Shown: positions 24,796 through 32,591 of the stretch, piece after piece
How the letters are laid out: every line of letters begins with the position of its first letter
How positions within the stretch are numbered: the stretch's first letter is position 1
NCBI RefSeq assembly: GCF_040654195.1
Contig: NZ_JBFAHM010000004.1
Coordinates: 310,001-374,000, forward strand
DNA length: 64,000 bases
DNA from: Hamadaea sp013361475
GTDB lineage: Bacteria; Actinomycetota; Actinomycetes; Mycobacteriales; Micromonosporaceae
Direction: 5' to 3'
The notes under the pieces: generated by a model
Database searches by the model: none
The model's input: the letters and a program-made list of their open reading frames with translations, nothing else
What the model was told of the DNA's origin: nothing
Made by a program: the position numbers and the translations under genes

Positions 24796-26036
24796 TGGCT
24801 GATCGGGCATGTCATTCTCACGTGGGTCGGGCCGCCGGGCGGGCTGCTGATGTCGAGTACGCCGTCGACGGCGTCGATGCGGGCGGCGAGACCGGCCAGT
24901 CCGGTCCCCCGGCTCGGGTCGGCGCCTCCGTGGCCGTCGTCCACGACGATCACGGTGAGGGCGTCGTCGGCCACCCAGGCGTGCACCTGAGCGGTACGCG
25001 CGCTGGAATGGCGGGCGATGTTGGTCAACGCCTCGCTGACGAGGAAGTACGCCGCGGTCTCCACCCGGGCGGGCAGCCGCTGCCCCGGCAGGTGCAGGTC
25101 GGTGTCGACCGGGACCGGCGACCTTGCGGCCAGCTCGTGAATCGCCGGGCCGAGGCCGTGGTCGGTGAGGACCTGCGGATGGATGCCGCGCACGGTCGCC
25201 CGGAGGTCCTCCAAGGCCTCCTCGGCAAGGGAGTGCGCCTGGGTGACCAGGTCGAGTGCGGGTCCCCCGGCCAGCTCCAGCTCGGCCCGCCCCAGTGTCA
25301 TCGTCAGGGCGACGAGCCGTTGCTGCGCGCCGTCGTGCAGGTCGCGTTCGATGCGGCGACGCTCCGCTTCGAAGGCGTCGACGAGCCCGGCCCGGGAGCG
25401 GCGTAGCTCGGTGACGGCGGCGACCAGCCGAGCCTCGGGTGGATCGAGCAGGAGCCGGGTGAGCGCGGCCTGGGCGCTGGCGAGCGCGGTCACCAGATAT
25501 GCGGCGACGGCGAGCGCCACGACCCCGGCCGCCACGGCGAACGCGGCTTCACCGGTGCTCTCGATCCGCCAGCCGAACACCTCCACCGGCTCGTACCGGA
25601 CGAGGACCGGCGCGAGCAGCAGCACGAGCGGGGTCGTGATCGCCACCGACAGCACGAGGACGTCGACGAGCCACCAGACCGTCGCCAGGAGGACGGCGTA
25701 CCCGATCTCCGGCCACGCGACGGGCAGGGTCCGCCAGGTACGCAGCCGTTCCCGCAGCGCCGGGCGCCGGCCGTCGGACGGCTGCGGGAACACCAGCCGG
25801 AGCCGAGCCCGCTCGAGCTCCGCGAGGACAGTGGTCACCAAGGGGATGCTCACCAGGAGCAGGAGCCCGACCACGGTCAGCCCGAGGACGAACATCGCCG
25901 CCAACACCGACAGCAAGCCGATCCCGAGCGGCACGGCCGACAGCAGGTAGACCAGCGATCGCCACGGCCACGCCGAGAGGAGGAAACGCCAGGGCCGGCC
26001 GCGTACGGCGGTCCAGGCGTCGGCGTAGGGGCTCAC
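24792..26036 (-). CDS. Sensor histidine kinase (HisKA_3 type)
   Basis: A 414-residue sensor kinase. The N-terminal 230 residues hold four to five hydrophobic helices and a DUF-like sensor region. The dimerisation/phosphoacceptor segment is ERRRIERDLHDGAQQRL with the acceptor His, and the ATPase domain carries NIARHSSA, DDGHGGADP and GTGLAGLAARI. GTG 26036 is preceded seven bases upstream by TACGCT. It is coupled with the LuxR-type regulator. The signal is unknown, but linkage to a MacB-like transporter suggests envelope or antimicrobial peptide stress. Confidence 0.9.
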   Translation of the reverse strand: MSPYADAWTAVRGRPWRFLLSAWPWRSLVYLLSAVPLGIGLLSVLAAMFVLGLTVVGLLLLVSIPLVTTVLAELERARLRLVFPQPSDGRRPALRERLRTWRTLPVAWPEIGYAVLLATVWWLVDVLVLSVAITTPLVLLLAPVLVRYEPVEVFGWRIESTGEAAFAVAAGVVALAVAAYLVTALASAQAALTRLLLDPPEARLVAAVTELRRSRAGLVDAFEAERRRIERDLHDGAQQRLVALTMTLGRAELELAGGPALDLVTQAHSLAEEALEDLRATVRGIHPQVLTDHGLGPAIHELAARSPVPVDTDLHLPGQRLPARVETAAYFLVSEALTNIARHSSARTAQVHAWVADDALTVIVVDDGHGGADPSRGTGLAGLAARIDAVDGVLDISSPPGGPTHVRMTCPISQ

Positions 26037-26043
26037 TTCACCC

Positions 26044-26049
26044 AGCGTA
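26044..26049 (-). promoter_or_regulatory. TACGCT -10 box before histidine kinase
   Basis: Minus-strand TACGCT ends seven bases before GTG 26036. The intervening GGGTGAA could also serve as a weak ribosome site. Confidence 0.45.
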
Positions 26050-26068
26050 GGGGTTGGCCGAGCCGGCG

Positions 26069-26090
26069 ACGGTAGCGCGTGCGCTACCGT
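26069..26090. promoter_or_regulatory. Palindrome between two-component system and ABC transporter
   Basis: Ten-base arms ACGGTAGCGC and GCGCTACCGT flank a two-base centre. The perfect dyad lies midway between the divergent kinase operon and the ABC transporter operon and is a good candidate binding site for the LuxR-type regulator. Confidence 0.55.
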
Positions 26091-26145
26091 CGGACCTCGC
26101 GCCTCGGCCAGTGCGCCGGATTCGCGTACGGGCTGGACTGGACGC

Positions 26146-26886
26146 ATGACACAGACCCTCACCGCCCCGGCCGTCGCGCTGGAGCACGTGATCCGCACCT
26201 ACCGCTCCCGGGCCGGCGACGTCGCGGCGCTTCGCGGCGTCACCCACGCCTTCGCTCGCGGCAGCTTCACCGCGATCATGGGGCCGTCCGGTTCGGGGAA
26301 GTCCACTCTGCTCCACGTCGCCGCCGGGCTCGACCGGCCGGATCGCGGCCGGGTGACGGTCGCCGGCACGCCACTGGACAGCCTAGGTGAGACCGCTTTG
26401 ACGGAGTTCCGCCGGACCTCGATGGCGTTCGTGTTCCAGTCGTACAACCTGCTCGACGCCCTGACGGCGTACGACAACGTCGCTCTGCCGGCCAGGCTCG
26501 CGGGGCTGCCGGTCGACCCGGCGGCGGTGCTGGACGCGCTGGACCGCGTCGGGCTGCGTACGCTGCCGAAGCGCCGTCCCGCCGAACTGTCCGGCGGGCA
26601 ACAGCAGCGGGTCGCGATCGCGCGGGCGCTGTACGGCGTACCGGGAGTGATCTTCGCCGACGAACCGACCGGCGCGCTCGATCGGAGCACCGGCCGAGAA
26701 GTCCTGACGCTGCTCCGCGCGCTGGCGGACGGCGGCCAGACGGTGGTGATGGTGACCCACGATCCCCTCGCCGCCTCGTACGCCGACGAAACCTTGTTCC
26801 TCGCGGACGGGCAGACGGTCGGCCGCCTCCATCGGGCCGACGCCGACGCGATCGCCCGGCGCATGACCGAGCTGGAACGCCGATGA
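26146..26886 (+). CDS. ABC transporter ATP-binding protein (MacB/LolD type)
   Basis: A 246-residue ABC ATPase. Walker A is GPSGSGKST, the Q-loop is in FVFQSYNLLDALTAYDNV, the signature is LSGGQQQRVAIARAL, Walker B is VIFADEPTGALD and the H-loop is VTHD. The sequence is typical of the FtsE/MacB/LolD group that pairs with FtsX-like permeases. ATG 26146 is 55 bases beyond the regulatory palindrome. Its stop overlaps the permease start (ATGA). Confidence 0.93.
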   Translation: MTQTLTAPAVALEHVIRTYRSRAGDVAALRGVTHAFARGSFTAIMGPSGSGKSTLLHVAAGLDRPDRGRVTVAGTPLDSLGETALTEFRRTSMAFVFQSYNLLDALTAYDNVALPARLAGLPVDPAAVLDALDRVGLRTLPKRRPAELSGGQQQRVAIARALYGVPGVIFADEPTGALDRSTGREVLTLLRALADGGQTVVMVTHDPLAASYADETLFLADGQTVGRLHRADADAIARRMTELERR

Positions 26887-28808
26887 GCTCGGCGACCCTG
26901 CGGCTGTCCCGCCAAACCGTTCGGGCGTCCTGGCCCGCCTACCTGGGCGCGTTCGTCGCCCTCGCCAGCGGTGTCGTCCTGATCGCCACCACGGTCACCC
27001 TGATCGGCTCGGTCGACGCCACCCTCGCCACGCTCGGCGGCGGGGCGACCCAGGATCAGCGGTCCCAACTCGACGACTTGACCTCGATGTTCGGCATCAT
27101 GTCGGCGATCTCGCTGTTCATGGCGATCTTCGTCGTCGGCAGCACGTTCGGGTTCGTGATCGCGACCCGGCGACGCGAACTGGGCCTGCTGCGGCTCATC
27201 GGCGCCACCGGGCGCCAGGTACGCCGTCTCGTGCTCGGCGAGTCGATCGTCGTCGCCGTAGCGGCCGCCGTCGTCGGATGCCTCGCGGCGACGCCGCTGA
27301 CGGGGCCGGTGCTCGGTCTGATCCGCCTCATCGGGCTCACCGACCTGCACCTCGTCGCACCACCTGTCTGGCCGGCCTGGGCGATCGCCGCACCGACCGG
27401 CATTGCCGTGGCGATGCTGGGCGCCCGGCGATCCGCCCGGCGGGCTGCTCGGATCTCCCCGTCGGCGGCGCTGCGGGAGGCGACGGTCGAGCGCACCCGT
27501 CCGAGCGTCGCGCAACTGGTGGTGGGGATCCTCTGCCTGGCCACCGTGCTCACCACGATCGTGCTGACTCAGCGCGCGGAGCCGCTCTTCGCCCTGGTGA
27601 CGTCGGTCCTGCTGCCTGAAGTCGTGGTCATCGCGCTCATGTCCTTCGGGACGCTGATCGTCCCGCGACTCGCGGCGCTCCTGGCTCTCCCGTTCGCTGG
27701 TCGCGACGTGACCGCCCGGCTGGCCCGCGACGAACTCCGGGCCGGCGTACGCACGACGACCTCGGTCGCCGCGCCGGTCATCGCGATCTCCGCCATCGCC
27801 GGGTCGATGCTGCTCGCGCTGAGTTTCACCGCCGACTGGACCTCCGCCCAGGACCGCGCCCAGCTCCACGCGCCGCTGGTGGTACGCCCCGGCACCGGGC
27901 ACGAGCGTGAAGCCGCGACCAAGATCGCAGCGGACCCTCTGGTAGGGACGGTCGACGTTCGCCGCCAGGTGACGCTCCCCTTCGGAGAGGACGAGCAGGA
28001 GCGCCTCGAGGTCGACGTGGTCGACGTCGGCACCGCGATGGTGGCCCGGGGACTGCACGCTACGAAGGGCGATCTCGCGCGCCTTCGCGGCCCGGCCGTA
28101 GCCGTCTCCGAGACGCAGGTGATCGACAGCGGGGTCGGGGTCGGCGGCCGGCTCACCGCCTGGATCGACGGCCGGCGGACGGACCTCACCGTGGTCGCCG
28201 TCGTGCCCGCCGCCCCCGACCTCTACTCCGACATCTTGCTGCCCGCTGATCTCCTGAACGCGGCCGAACCCGGCGGCGACTTGTTCGTCGTCCCCGTGCC
28301 GGGTGCGGAGACTCAGGCCGCGGCGGCGCTCAGCCGGACGCTGGCCGGGAGCGGCAGCCGGGTGCTGACGGCGGAGGAATGGATCGGCGAGGTCACCGAC
28401 CAGGTGCGGCGCAGCAACAACTTCGGCCTCACCGTCCTGCTTGGACCCGCTGGGTTCTATGCGGCGATCGCGGTGGTCAACGCCACGCTGATCGGCGCGA
28501 CCGGGCGACGTCGCCAGCAGCGGACGCTCGACCTGCTCGGCGCGACCCGGCGCCAGGTACGCCGATCGGTGCTGTGGCAGGCCGTTCTGGTCACCGGCGC
28601 GGGACTGGTCCTCGGCGCCCTCACCACCGCGCTGCTCGGCTGGCACGTCCGCCGGACGGTCACCGCCGACCTCGCCGGGAGCGGAGTGGACGTCCCGATG
28701 ACCATTCCGTGGCTCCCGCTGGCCGCTATCGTCGTCGCCTGCGTCGGGCTCGCCTTGGCGGCGGCCGCGGCAGGCACGGCCGACCTTCGCAAACGAGCCG
28801 CCGCGTGA
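26883..28808 (+). CDS. FtsX-like ABC permease
   Basis: A 641-residue permease with two FtsX domains. Each has a cluster of three helices (about 60-160 and 545-635) plus additional central helices near 210-320; extracytoplasmic domains lie between. The repeated motif GATGRQVRRLVLGES and GATRRQVRRSVLWQA marks the two halves. Together with the upstream ATPase it probably exports or senses antimicrobial peptides or lipids, as in BceAB/MacB systems, consistent with the linked two-component system. The stop lies at the start of a degenerate tandem repeat. Confidence 0.9.
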   Translation: MSSATLRLSRQTVRASWPAYLGAFVALASGVVLIATTVTLIGSVDATLATLGGGATQDQRSQLDDLTSMFGIMSAISLFMAIFVVGSTFGFVIATRRRELGLLRLIGATGRQVRRLVLGESIVVAVAAAVVGCLAATPLTGPVLGLIRLIGLTDLHLVAPPVWPAWAIAAPTGIAVAMLGARRSARRAARISPSAALREATVERTRPSVAQLVVGILCLATVLTTIVLTQRAEPLFALVTSVLLPEVVVIALMSFGTLIVPRLAALLALPFAGRDVTARLARDELRAGVRTTTSVAAPVIAISAIAGSMLLALSFTADWTSAQDRAQLHAPLVVRPGTGHEREAATKIAADPLVGTVDVRRQVTLPFGEDEQERLEVDVVDVGTAMVARGLHATKGDLARLRGPAVAVSETQVIDSGVGVGGRLTAWIDGRRTDLTVVAVVPAAPDLYSDILLPADLLNAAEPGGDLFVVPVPGAETQAAAALSRTLAGSGSRVLTAEEWIGEVTDQVRRSNNFGLTVLLGPAGFYAAIAVVNATLIGATGRRRQQRTLDLLGATRRQVRRSVLWQAVLVTGAGLVLGALTTALLGWHVRRTVTADLAGSGVDVPMTIPWLPLAAIVVACVGLALAAAAAGTADLRKRAAA

Positions 28809-28930
28809 TCGGGCCGAGTAAGCGGGCCGCCGGGTAATCGGGCCGCCGCTTGATCGGGCCGCGTGATCAGGCCGCCGCGTGATCACGCCGGGTGATCAGA
28901 TCGCGTGATCGGGCCGGGTGATCGGGCCGG
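28805..28930. repeat. Degenerate GTGATCGGGCCG tandem array (nine units)
   Basis: Nine consecutive units of 13 to 16 bases built on GTGATCGGGCCG(CCG) fill the gap between the permease and the glutaredoxin gene. Units vary at the AT positions (GTAATC, GTAAGC, TTGATC) and in the length of the CCG tail. The permease TGA stop is within the first unit. Confidence 0.8.
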
Positions 28931-28969
28931 GTCCGCTCGCTCGACGGGCGGGCCCGGCGCGACGACCGG

Positions 28970-29221
28970 CTACGGCCAGGCGATGCCGAGCGCCTCGGCC
29001 AGTTCCTTGTCGGCCGGCTCGACCAGGTGGCGGCCGTCCGGCAGGGCGACGACCGGGATCGACATGCGACCGTCCTGCACCCGCTGGACGTAGTCGCGCG
29101 CCGTGTCGTCCGCGTCGGTGTCGATCCAGGCGTACGCGACGCCGTTGCGGTCGAGGAACCGCTTGGTGCGTACGCAGTCGCCGCACCAGGTCGCCCCGTA
29201 CACGGTGAGGGTGTCAGTCAT
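28970..29221 (-). CDS. Glutaredoxin / mycoredoxin-like protein
   Basis: An 83-residue thioredoxin-fold redoxin with active site WCGDCVRT and the cis-proline segment SIPVVALPDG. Actinobacterial mycoredoxins have CGYC and reduce mycothiol mixed disulfides; CGDC is a variant. Length and single domain match Mrx-type glutaredoxins. Divergent from the MauE-like gene, which is also linked to thiol redox chemistry in some families. Confidence 0.88.
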   Translation of the reverse strand: MTDTLTVYGATWCGDCVRTKRFLDRNGVAYAWIDTDADDTARDYVQRVQDGRMSIPVVALPDGRHLVEPADKELAEALGIAWP

Positions 29222-29338
29222 GTCTCGATCAAGTCCCAGCCGCCGCCCGCTATTCCCACCACGGCAGGGATGCGGATGCCGGCCGACTGGCCGCTACTCG
29301 GCCACCCGGACCTCTTGCATCACGGCCGTCGCGGTGGA

Positions 29339-29344
29339 TACCGT
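29339..29344 (+). promoter_or_regulatory. Promoter TTGCAT-N18-TACCGT before MauE-like gene
   Basis: The -10 box TACCGT ends six bases before GTG 29351, and TTGCAT at 29315-29320 gives a -35 at 18-base spacing. This is the best complete example of the leaderless promoter pattern in the window. Confidence 0.5.
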
Positions 29345-29350
29345 CCGCTC

Positions 29351-29875
29351 GTGTCCTACCTCGAGCTGGCCTGCCGCCTGTTGCTGGTGACCGTCTTCGC
29401 GACCGCCGTGGCGGGGAAGATCGCGAGCCGCCCGGCCTGGCGGGCGTTCGTCGACTCGCTCAACCGCATGGACGCCGTCCCCGCTCGCCTGCTGCAACCG
29501 GCCGCGTGGGCCTCACTCGCCGCGGAGATCGCAATCTCGCTCCTGCTCGTGGTGCCTGGCCGAATCTTCGGGGCGGCCGGGTTCGTCCTCGCGATCGGCC
29601 TGCTCGGATCGTTCACAGTGGCCATCACGAGCGCGATCCGCCGCGGCAAGAACGCGCCCTGCCGGTGCTTCGGCGCGTCGGTCACGCCACTGGGATGGAG
29701 TCACGTCTTTCGCAACTCGGGCCTGATGGCGCTGGCCGCGCTCGGCCTGACCGCCGCGCTGAGCGGCGGCCCGATCGAGGTGGCGCCCGCGGTCGTCGCG
29801 GCCGCCACCGGCGTCGTCGTAGGCCTGCTGGTCACCCGGCTCGACGACCTGCTCGCGCTCTTCCGCACTCCCTGA
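29351..29875 (+). CDS. MauE/DoxX-like methylamine-utilisation membrane protein
   Basis: A 174-residue protein with four hydrophobic helices and the MauE-type segment RRGKNAPCRCFGAS, whose paired cysteines lie in a loop. MauE proteins are linked to maturation of methylamine dehydrogenase, but orphan homologues in actinomycetes probably act in thiol-disulfide or small molecule membrane chemistry. GTG 29351 is supported by the promoter just upstream. No other mau gene is nearby. Confidence 0.8.
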   Translation: MSYLELACRLLLVTVFATAVAGKIASRPAWRAFVDSLNRMDAVPARLLQPAAWASLAAEIAISLLLVVPGRIFGAAGFVLAIGLLGSFTVAITSAIRRGKNAPCRCFGASVTPLGWSHVFRNSGLMALAALGLTAALSGGPIEVAPAVVAAATGVVVGLLVTRLDDLLALFRTP

Positions 29876-29900
29876 AACAGCCACTGGTACGCCACGGCGC

Positions 29901-30275
29901 TCAGCGGGCGACCACTTCGGACGCGGCGGCGACGGCGTACGTGGCGAGCCAGCAGAGTCCGATCAGGAGGCCGATCGCGGCGGGGATGAGCGCCCGGACG
30001 AGGCCCCGGCCCCGAGCCCGCCAGCCGCAGACGATCGCCAGGACGCTGGGCGCCGTCGCCATGCCGACCAGGGCGAACCGGACGAGCAGATCCCGCCCGG
30101 GATGCGGCGGCAGGTGATAGTCGGGAATCCACGTCCGCAGCCCGACCCCGGTCGCCCAGGCGCCGCCGAGCGCGACGACAGCGGCGAGCGCCCCGATCCA
30201 CGCGTACGCCAGGGTCGGGTCGTCGACGTCCTCGGTCGCGATCGCGTCGGTCGGCGACTCCACCGGCAGTTCCAT
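29901..30275 (-). CDS. Unknown small membrane protein
   Basis: A 124-residue protein with an acidic N-terminal 20 residues and three hydrophobic helices (about 25-45, 65-85, 95-118). ATG 30275 has GAGAGG seven bases upstream, which argues it is real. I do not recognise a family. It lies between convergent MauE-like and the DoxX-like gene. Confidence 0.6.
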   Translation of the reverse strand: MELPVESPTDAIATEDVDDPTLAYAWIGALAAVVALGGAWATGVGLRTWIPDYHLPPHPGRDLLVRFALVGMATAPSVLAIVCGWRARGRGLVRALIPAAIGLLIGLCWLATYAVAAASEVVAR

Positions 30276-30338
30276 GGCGCACCTCTCCGCGTACCACATC
30301 TGCTGGAGGAAACGCTGCGCGGACCGGGACGTAACGGA

Positions 30339-30782
30339 CTAACCAAGCGCGGCTGCGACCGCCACCCCGACGAAGATCACCTGGAGCACCGTACGCAGCG
30401 GCAGCGGGGTGGCCGGCTTGCCGCCGAGCGTGAGTCCCCGGCGTGCGGCCTGGACGTTGGCGGGGAACATCGCGAGCATCAGCAGCGCGAGGCAGATCGC
30501 GGCAAGCGGGGCGAGTGGCTTGATCAGCAGGCCCACCGCGCCCGCGAGCTCCAGGACACCGGTCAGTGTGACGAGCAGGTCCGGCCGGGGCAGCCGTGGC
30601 GGGATCATGGCGATCATGTCGCGCCGCCACTCCGGGAGGAAGTGCACGACGCCGGTCGTGACGAACATGAGCGCGAGGCCGCCTCGCAGGGCGGGCTGCC
30701 AGGCGTCGAGTGCATCCACGCCGACGAGGCCGAGCAGGCGCAGGACGGCGAAACCGCCGATGAGAGCGATGAGAGGGGCCAT
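30339..30782 (-). CDS. DoxX-like membrane protein
   Basis: A 147-residue, four-helix membrane protein of the DoxX-like group; cues are GGLALMFVTTGVVHFLP and GVLELAGAVGLLIKPLAPLA. DoxX proteins act in redox or quinone-linked processes, mostly undefined. ATG 30782 is preceded by GGAGA that directly abuts a 21-bp palindrome, so the gene is probably repressor-controlled. No regulator gene of the matching type is adjacent. Confidence 0.8.
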   Translation of the reverse strand: MAPLIALIGGFAVLRLLGLVGVDALDAWQPALRGGLALMFVTTGVVHFLPEWRRDMIAMIPPRLPRPDLLVTLTGVLELAGAVGLLIKPLAPLAAICLALLMLAMFPANVQAARRGLTLGGKPATPLPLRTVLQVIFVGVAVAAALG

Positions 30783-30793
30783 GACGCGTCTCC

Positions 30794-30814
30794 AATCTTG
30801 TCGACGACAAGATT
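30794..30814. promoter_or_regulatory. Operator 1 of DoxX-like gene (21-bp perfect dyad)
   Basis: Nine-base arms AATCTTGTC and GACAAGATT flank a GAC centre. It directly abuts the ribosome binding site of the DoxX-like gene and is repeated once 34 bases upstream. Confidence 0.65.
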
Positions 30815-30827
30815 GCTCCCTGATCGC

Positions 30828-30848
30828 GAACTTGTCAACGGCAAGATT
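30828..30848. promoter_or_regulatory. Operator 2 of DoxX-like gene (imperfect copy)
   Basis: Arms GAACTTGTC and GGCAAGATT around AAC match operator 1 at most positions. The 34-base centre-to-centre spacing (about three helix turns) suggests cooperative binding. Confidence 0.6.
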
Positions 30849-30871
30849 CGTGACGCGCCCCACTCGATTCG

Positions 30872-30941
30872 CTGCGGATCACGGTTACGCGCCCCTGGCG
30901 AGGCGGTGGAGACCTGAGACCTGCGTAACCGTGATCCGCAG
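30872..30941 (-). terminator. 19-bp perfect stem hairpin after methyltransferase gene
   Basis: Arms CTGCGGATCACGGTTACGC (30872-30890) and its exact complement (30923-30941) flank a 32-base loop. It starts nine bases beyond the methyltransferase stop. No U-tract. Probably a terminator shielding the DoxX-like gene. Confidence 0.65.
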
Positions 30942-30949
30942 CCGAACGG

Positions 30950-31966
30950 TCAGGGCTTGCGGGCGATCACCACTCCGTTGGCGCCGGGCGCGTTCAGTGG
31001 GACGACGCGGACGTCGGCGAAGCCCGTCTCGGTGAGCCAGGTGGCGTACTCCACATCGGAGTAGTTCCGGCCGCCCTCGGTCTCGACGATCATGTTCATC
31101 CCCATCAGCGCCGCTTCGGCGGGCCCGGTCCGGTCGGCGTTGAGCAGCAGTTCGGAGATGATGAGGACGCCGTCGGGCGGCAGCGCGGCGTAGCACTTCG
31201 CGAGCAGGTCGCGGTTGGTCGCCTCGTCCCAGTCGTGCAGGATCATGCTCAGCAGCAGCACGTCATAACCGGCCGGCAGCGCCGGGTCCGCGCGGAAGTC
31301 GCCCGGCACCGTCTCGATGCGGTCGGCCAGTCCGGCCGCCGCGATCTTCCCGGCCGCGATCTCGCACACGTGCGGCAGATCCAGCACCGCGGCCTTGAGG
31401 TGGCCGAAGTTCCGGCACAGTTCGATCGGGTACGCCCCGCCGCCGCCACCGACGTCGAGCAGCCGCGAATGCGGCCCGAAGTCGTACGCCGAGGCGAGGG
31501 TGCGCGCGGTGAAGATGGAGGTGGAGAACATGGCCTCCCAGAACTCGGCCAGCATCGCCGGATCGCCGGTCTCGAAGGCCGAGCGGTCGGTGTCGGGATC
31601 CCAGGTCAGCGGGCGGTCGTCGCGCAGCGCCTCGCCGATGCGATGCCACGGCAGGTAGGTCTTCACGTCGCAGTACCGGACCTGTCCGCCGAAGTAGTAG
31701 GGGCGCCCGGCGACGAGGAACTCCTCGGCGATCGCGGAGTTGCGATAGCCGTCGCCGTCCCGGTCGAGCAGGCCGAGCGAGGCGCAGGCGGCCAGCAGCA
31801 TGTCGGCGGGGCGGTCGGCGAGCCCGAGTTCGTCGCGCAGGTCGGCGACCGTGACGACCCGGCCGCCCGCGATCCGGGTGAACAGGTCCAGCTCGACGGC
31901 GACGGCGAGGGTCTTGAAGCTCCAGAAGCCGGTCACGAGCCGCATCAGCGGAGTGGGAGTGATCAT
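30950..31966 (-). CDS. SAM-dependent O-methyltransferase (acetylserotonin/AdoMet_MTases type)
   Basis: A 338-residue small-molecule O-methyltransferase of the plant-COMT/acetylserotonin type. The N-terminal dimerisation winged helix covers residues 10-90; the SAM site is LLDVGGGGGAYPIEL, with VLDLPHV and GDFRADPAL following and HDW (LHDWDEA) at the catalytic base position. Commonly methylates phenols in natural product pathways. It lies ten bases after the tetR stop and opposite a flavin monooxygenase, suggesting a small tailoring or detoxification module. Confidence 0.88.
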   Translation of the reverse strand: MITPTPLMRLVTGFWSFKTLAVAVELDLFTRIAGGRVVTVADLRDELGLADRPADMLLAACASLGLLDRDGDGYRNSAIAEEFLVAGRPYYFGGQVRYCDVKTYLPWHRIGEALRDDRPLTWDPDTDRSAFETGDPAMLAEFWEAMFSTSIFTARTLASAYDFGPHSRLLDVGGGGGAYPIELCRNFGHLKAAVLDLPHVCEIAAGKIAAAGLADRIETVPGDFRADPALPAGYDVLLLSMILHDWDEATNRDLLAKCYAALPPDGVLIISELLLNADRTGPAEAALMGMNMIVETEGGRNYSDVEYATWLTETGFADVRVVPLNAPGANGVVIARKP

Positions 31967-31976
31967 CCGGCCATTC

Positions 31977-32528
31977 TCATGTAGACGGTTTGAGCCCGTC
32001 CAGCAGTACGGTGAGAAATGCGTTGATGTGATCGGCCGCTCCGGACCGGGCGACGGCGTACGCGGCCTCGCCGATGACCGCCGTCAGGGTGCCGAGCGGG
32101 ATGTCGGCGCGTACGCGGCCCGCCTGTTGGGCGCCGGTGAGCATCGTCTCGACGGTGGCGACGAGCTCGCCACGGAGTGCCGTGGTCTCCGGCGCAGCCA
32201 AGCCCCGCAGGTTGTCGCCCGCCGCGTGGTGCGCCGCCTGGAACGTCATCAGCTCGCCGAGGAACGTACGCAGCGCCCGATCCGGCCGGTCATCAGCGGC
32301 CAGTTCGCGCGCTCGGGCGACCACGGGGCGCAGCAGTCCCGCGACGGCCGCGTCGAGGAGCGCCTCCTTGCCGCCGAACGCGCGCACGACGGTGCCCGCG
32401 CCGAGGCCGGCCTTCTTGGCGATCGCCTCGACCGTGAGCGCGGCATCGGGCTCGGCGAGCAGCGCGGTGGCGGCGTCGAGCGCCAGCTGCCGGTTGCGTA
32501 CGGCGTCGGCCCGGCTCGGAGTTGACAT
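31977..32528 (-). CDS. TetR family transcriptional regulator
   Basis: A 183-residue TetR regulator. The HTH is TVEAIAKKAGLGAGTVVRAFGGKEAL. The C-terminal domain includes DNLRGLAAPETTALRGEL and resembles the SbtR-type family. ATG 32528 abuts an inverted repeat. It is co-directional with the methyltransferase and divergent from the FAD monooxygenase, the usual layout for a repressor of a neighbouring oxygenase. Confidence 0.88.
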   Translation of the reverse strand: MSTPSRADAVRNRQLALDAATALLAEPDAALTVEAIAKKAGLGAGTVVRAFGGKEALLDAAVAGLLRPVVARARELAADDRPDRALRTFLGELMTFQAAHHAAGDNLRGLAAPETTALRGELVATVETMLTGAQQAGRVRADIPLGTLTAVIGEAAYAVARSGAADHINAFLTVLLDGLKPST

Positions 32529-32529
32529 C

Positions 32530-32545
32530 TGGAACGTCCCTTCCA
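32530..32545. promoter_or_regulatory. Candidate TetR operator (TGGAA-N6-TTCCA)
   Basis: TGGAACGTCCCTTCCA is a dyad immediately before the tetR start, and its left half with flanks (ATCTGGAACG) is repeated 21 bases away at 32550-32559. It lies in the divergent tetR/monooxygenase promoter region. Confidence 0.5.
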
Positions 32546-32591
32546 CATAATCTGGAACGAGCATTTCAGTTATCGTACTCGAGGAGTGGCC

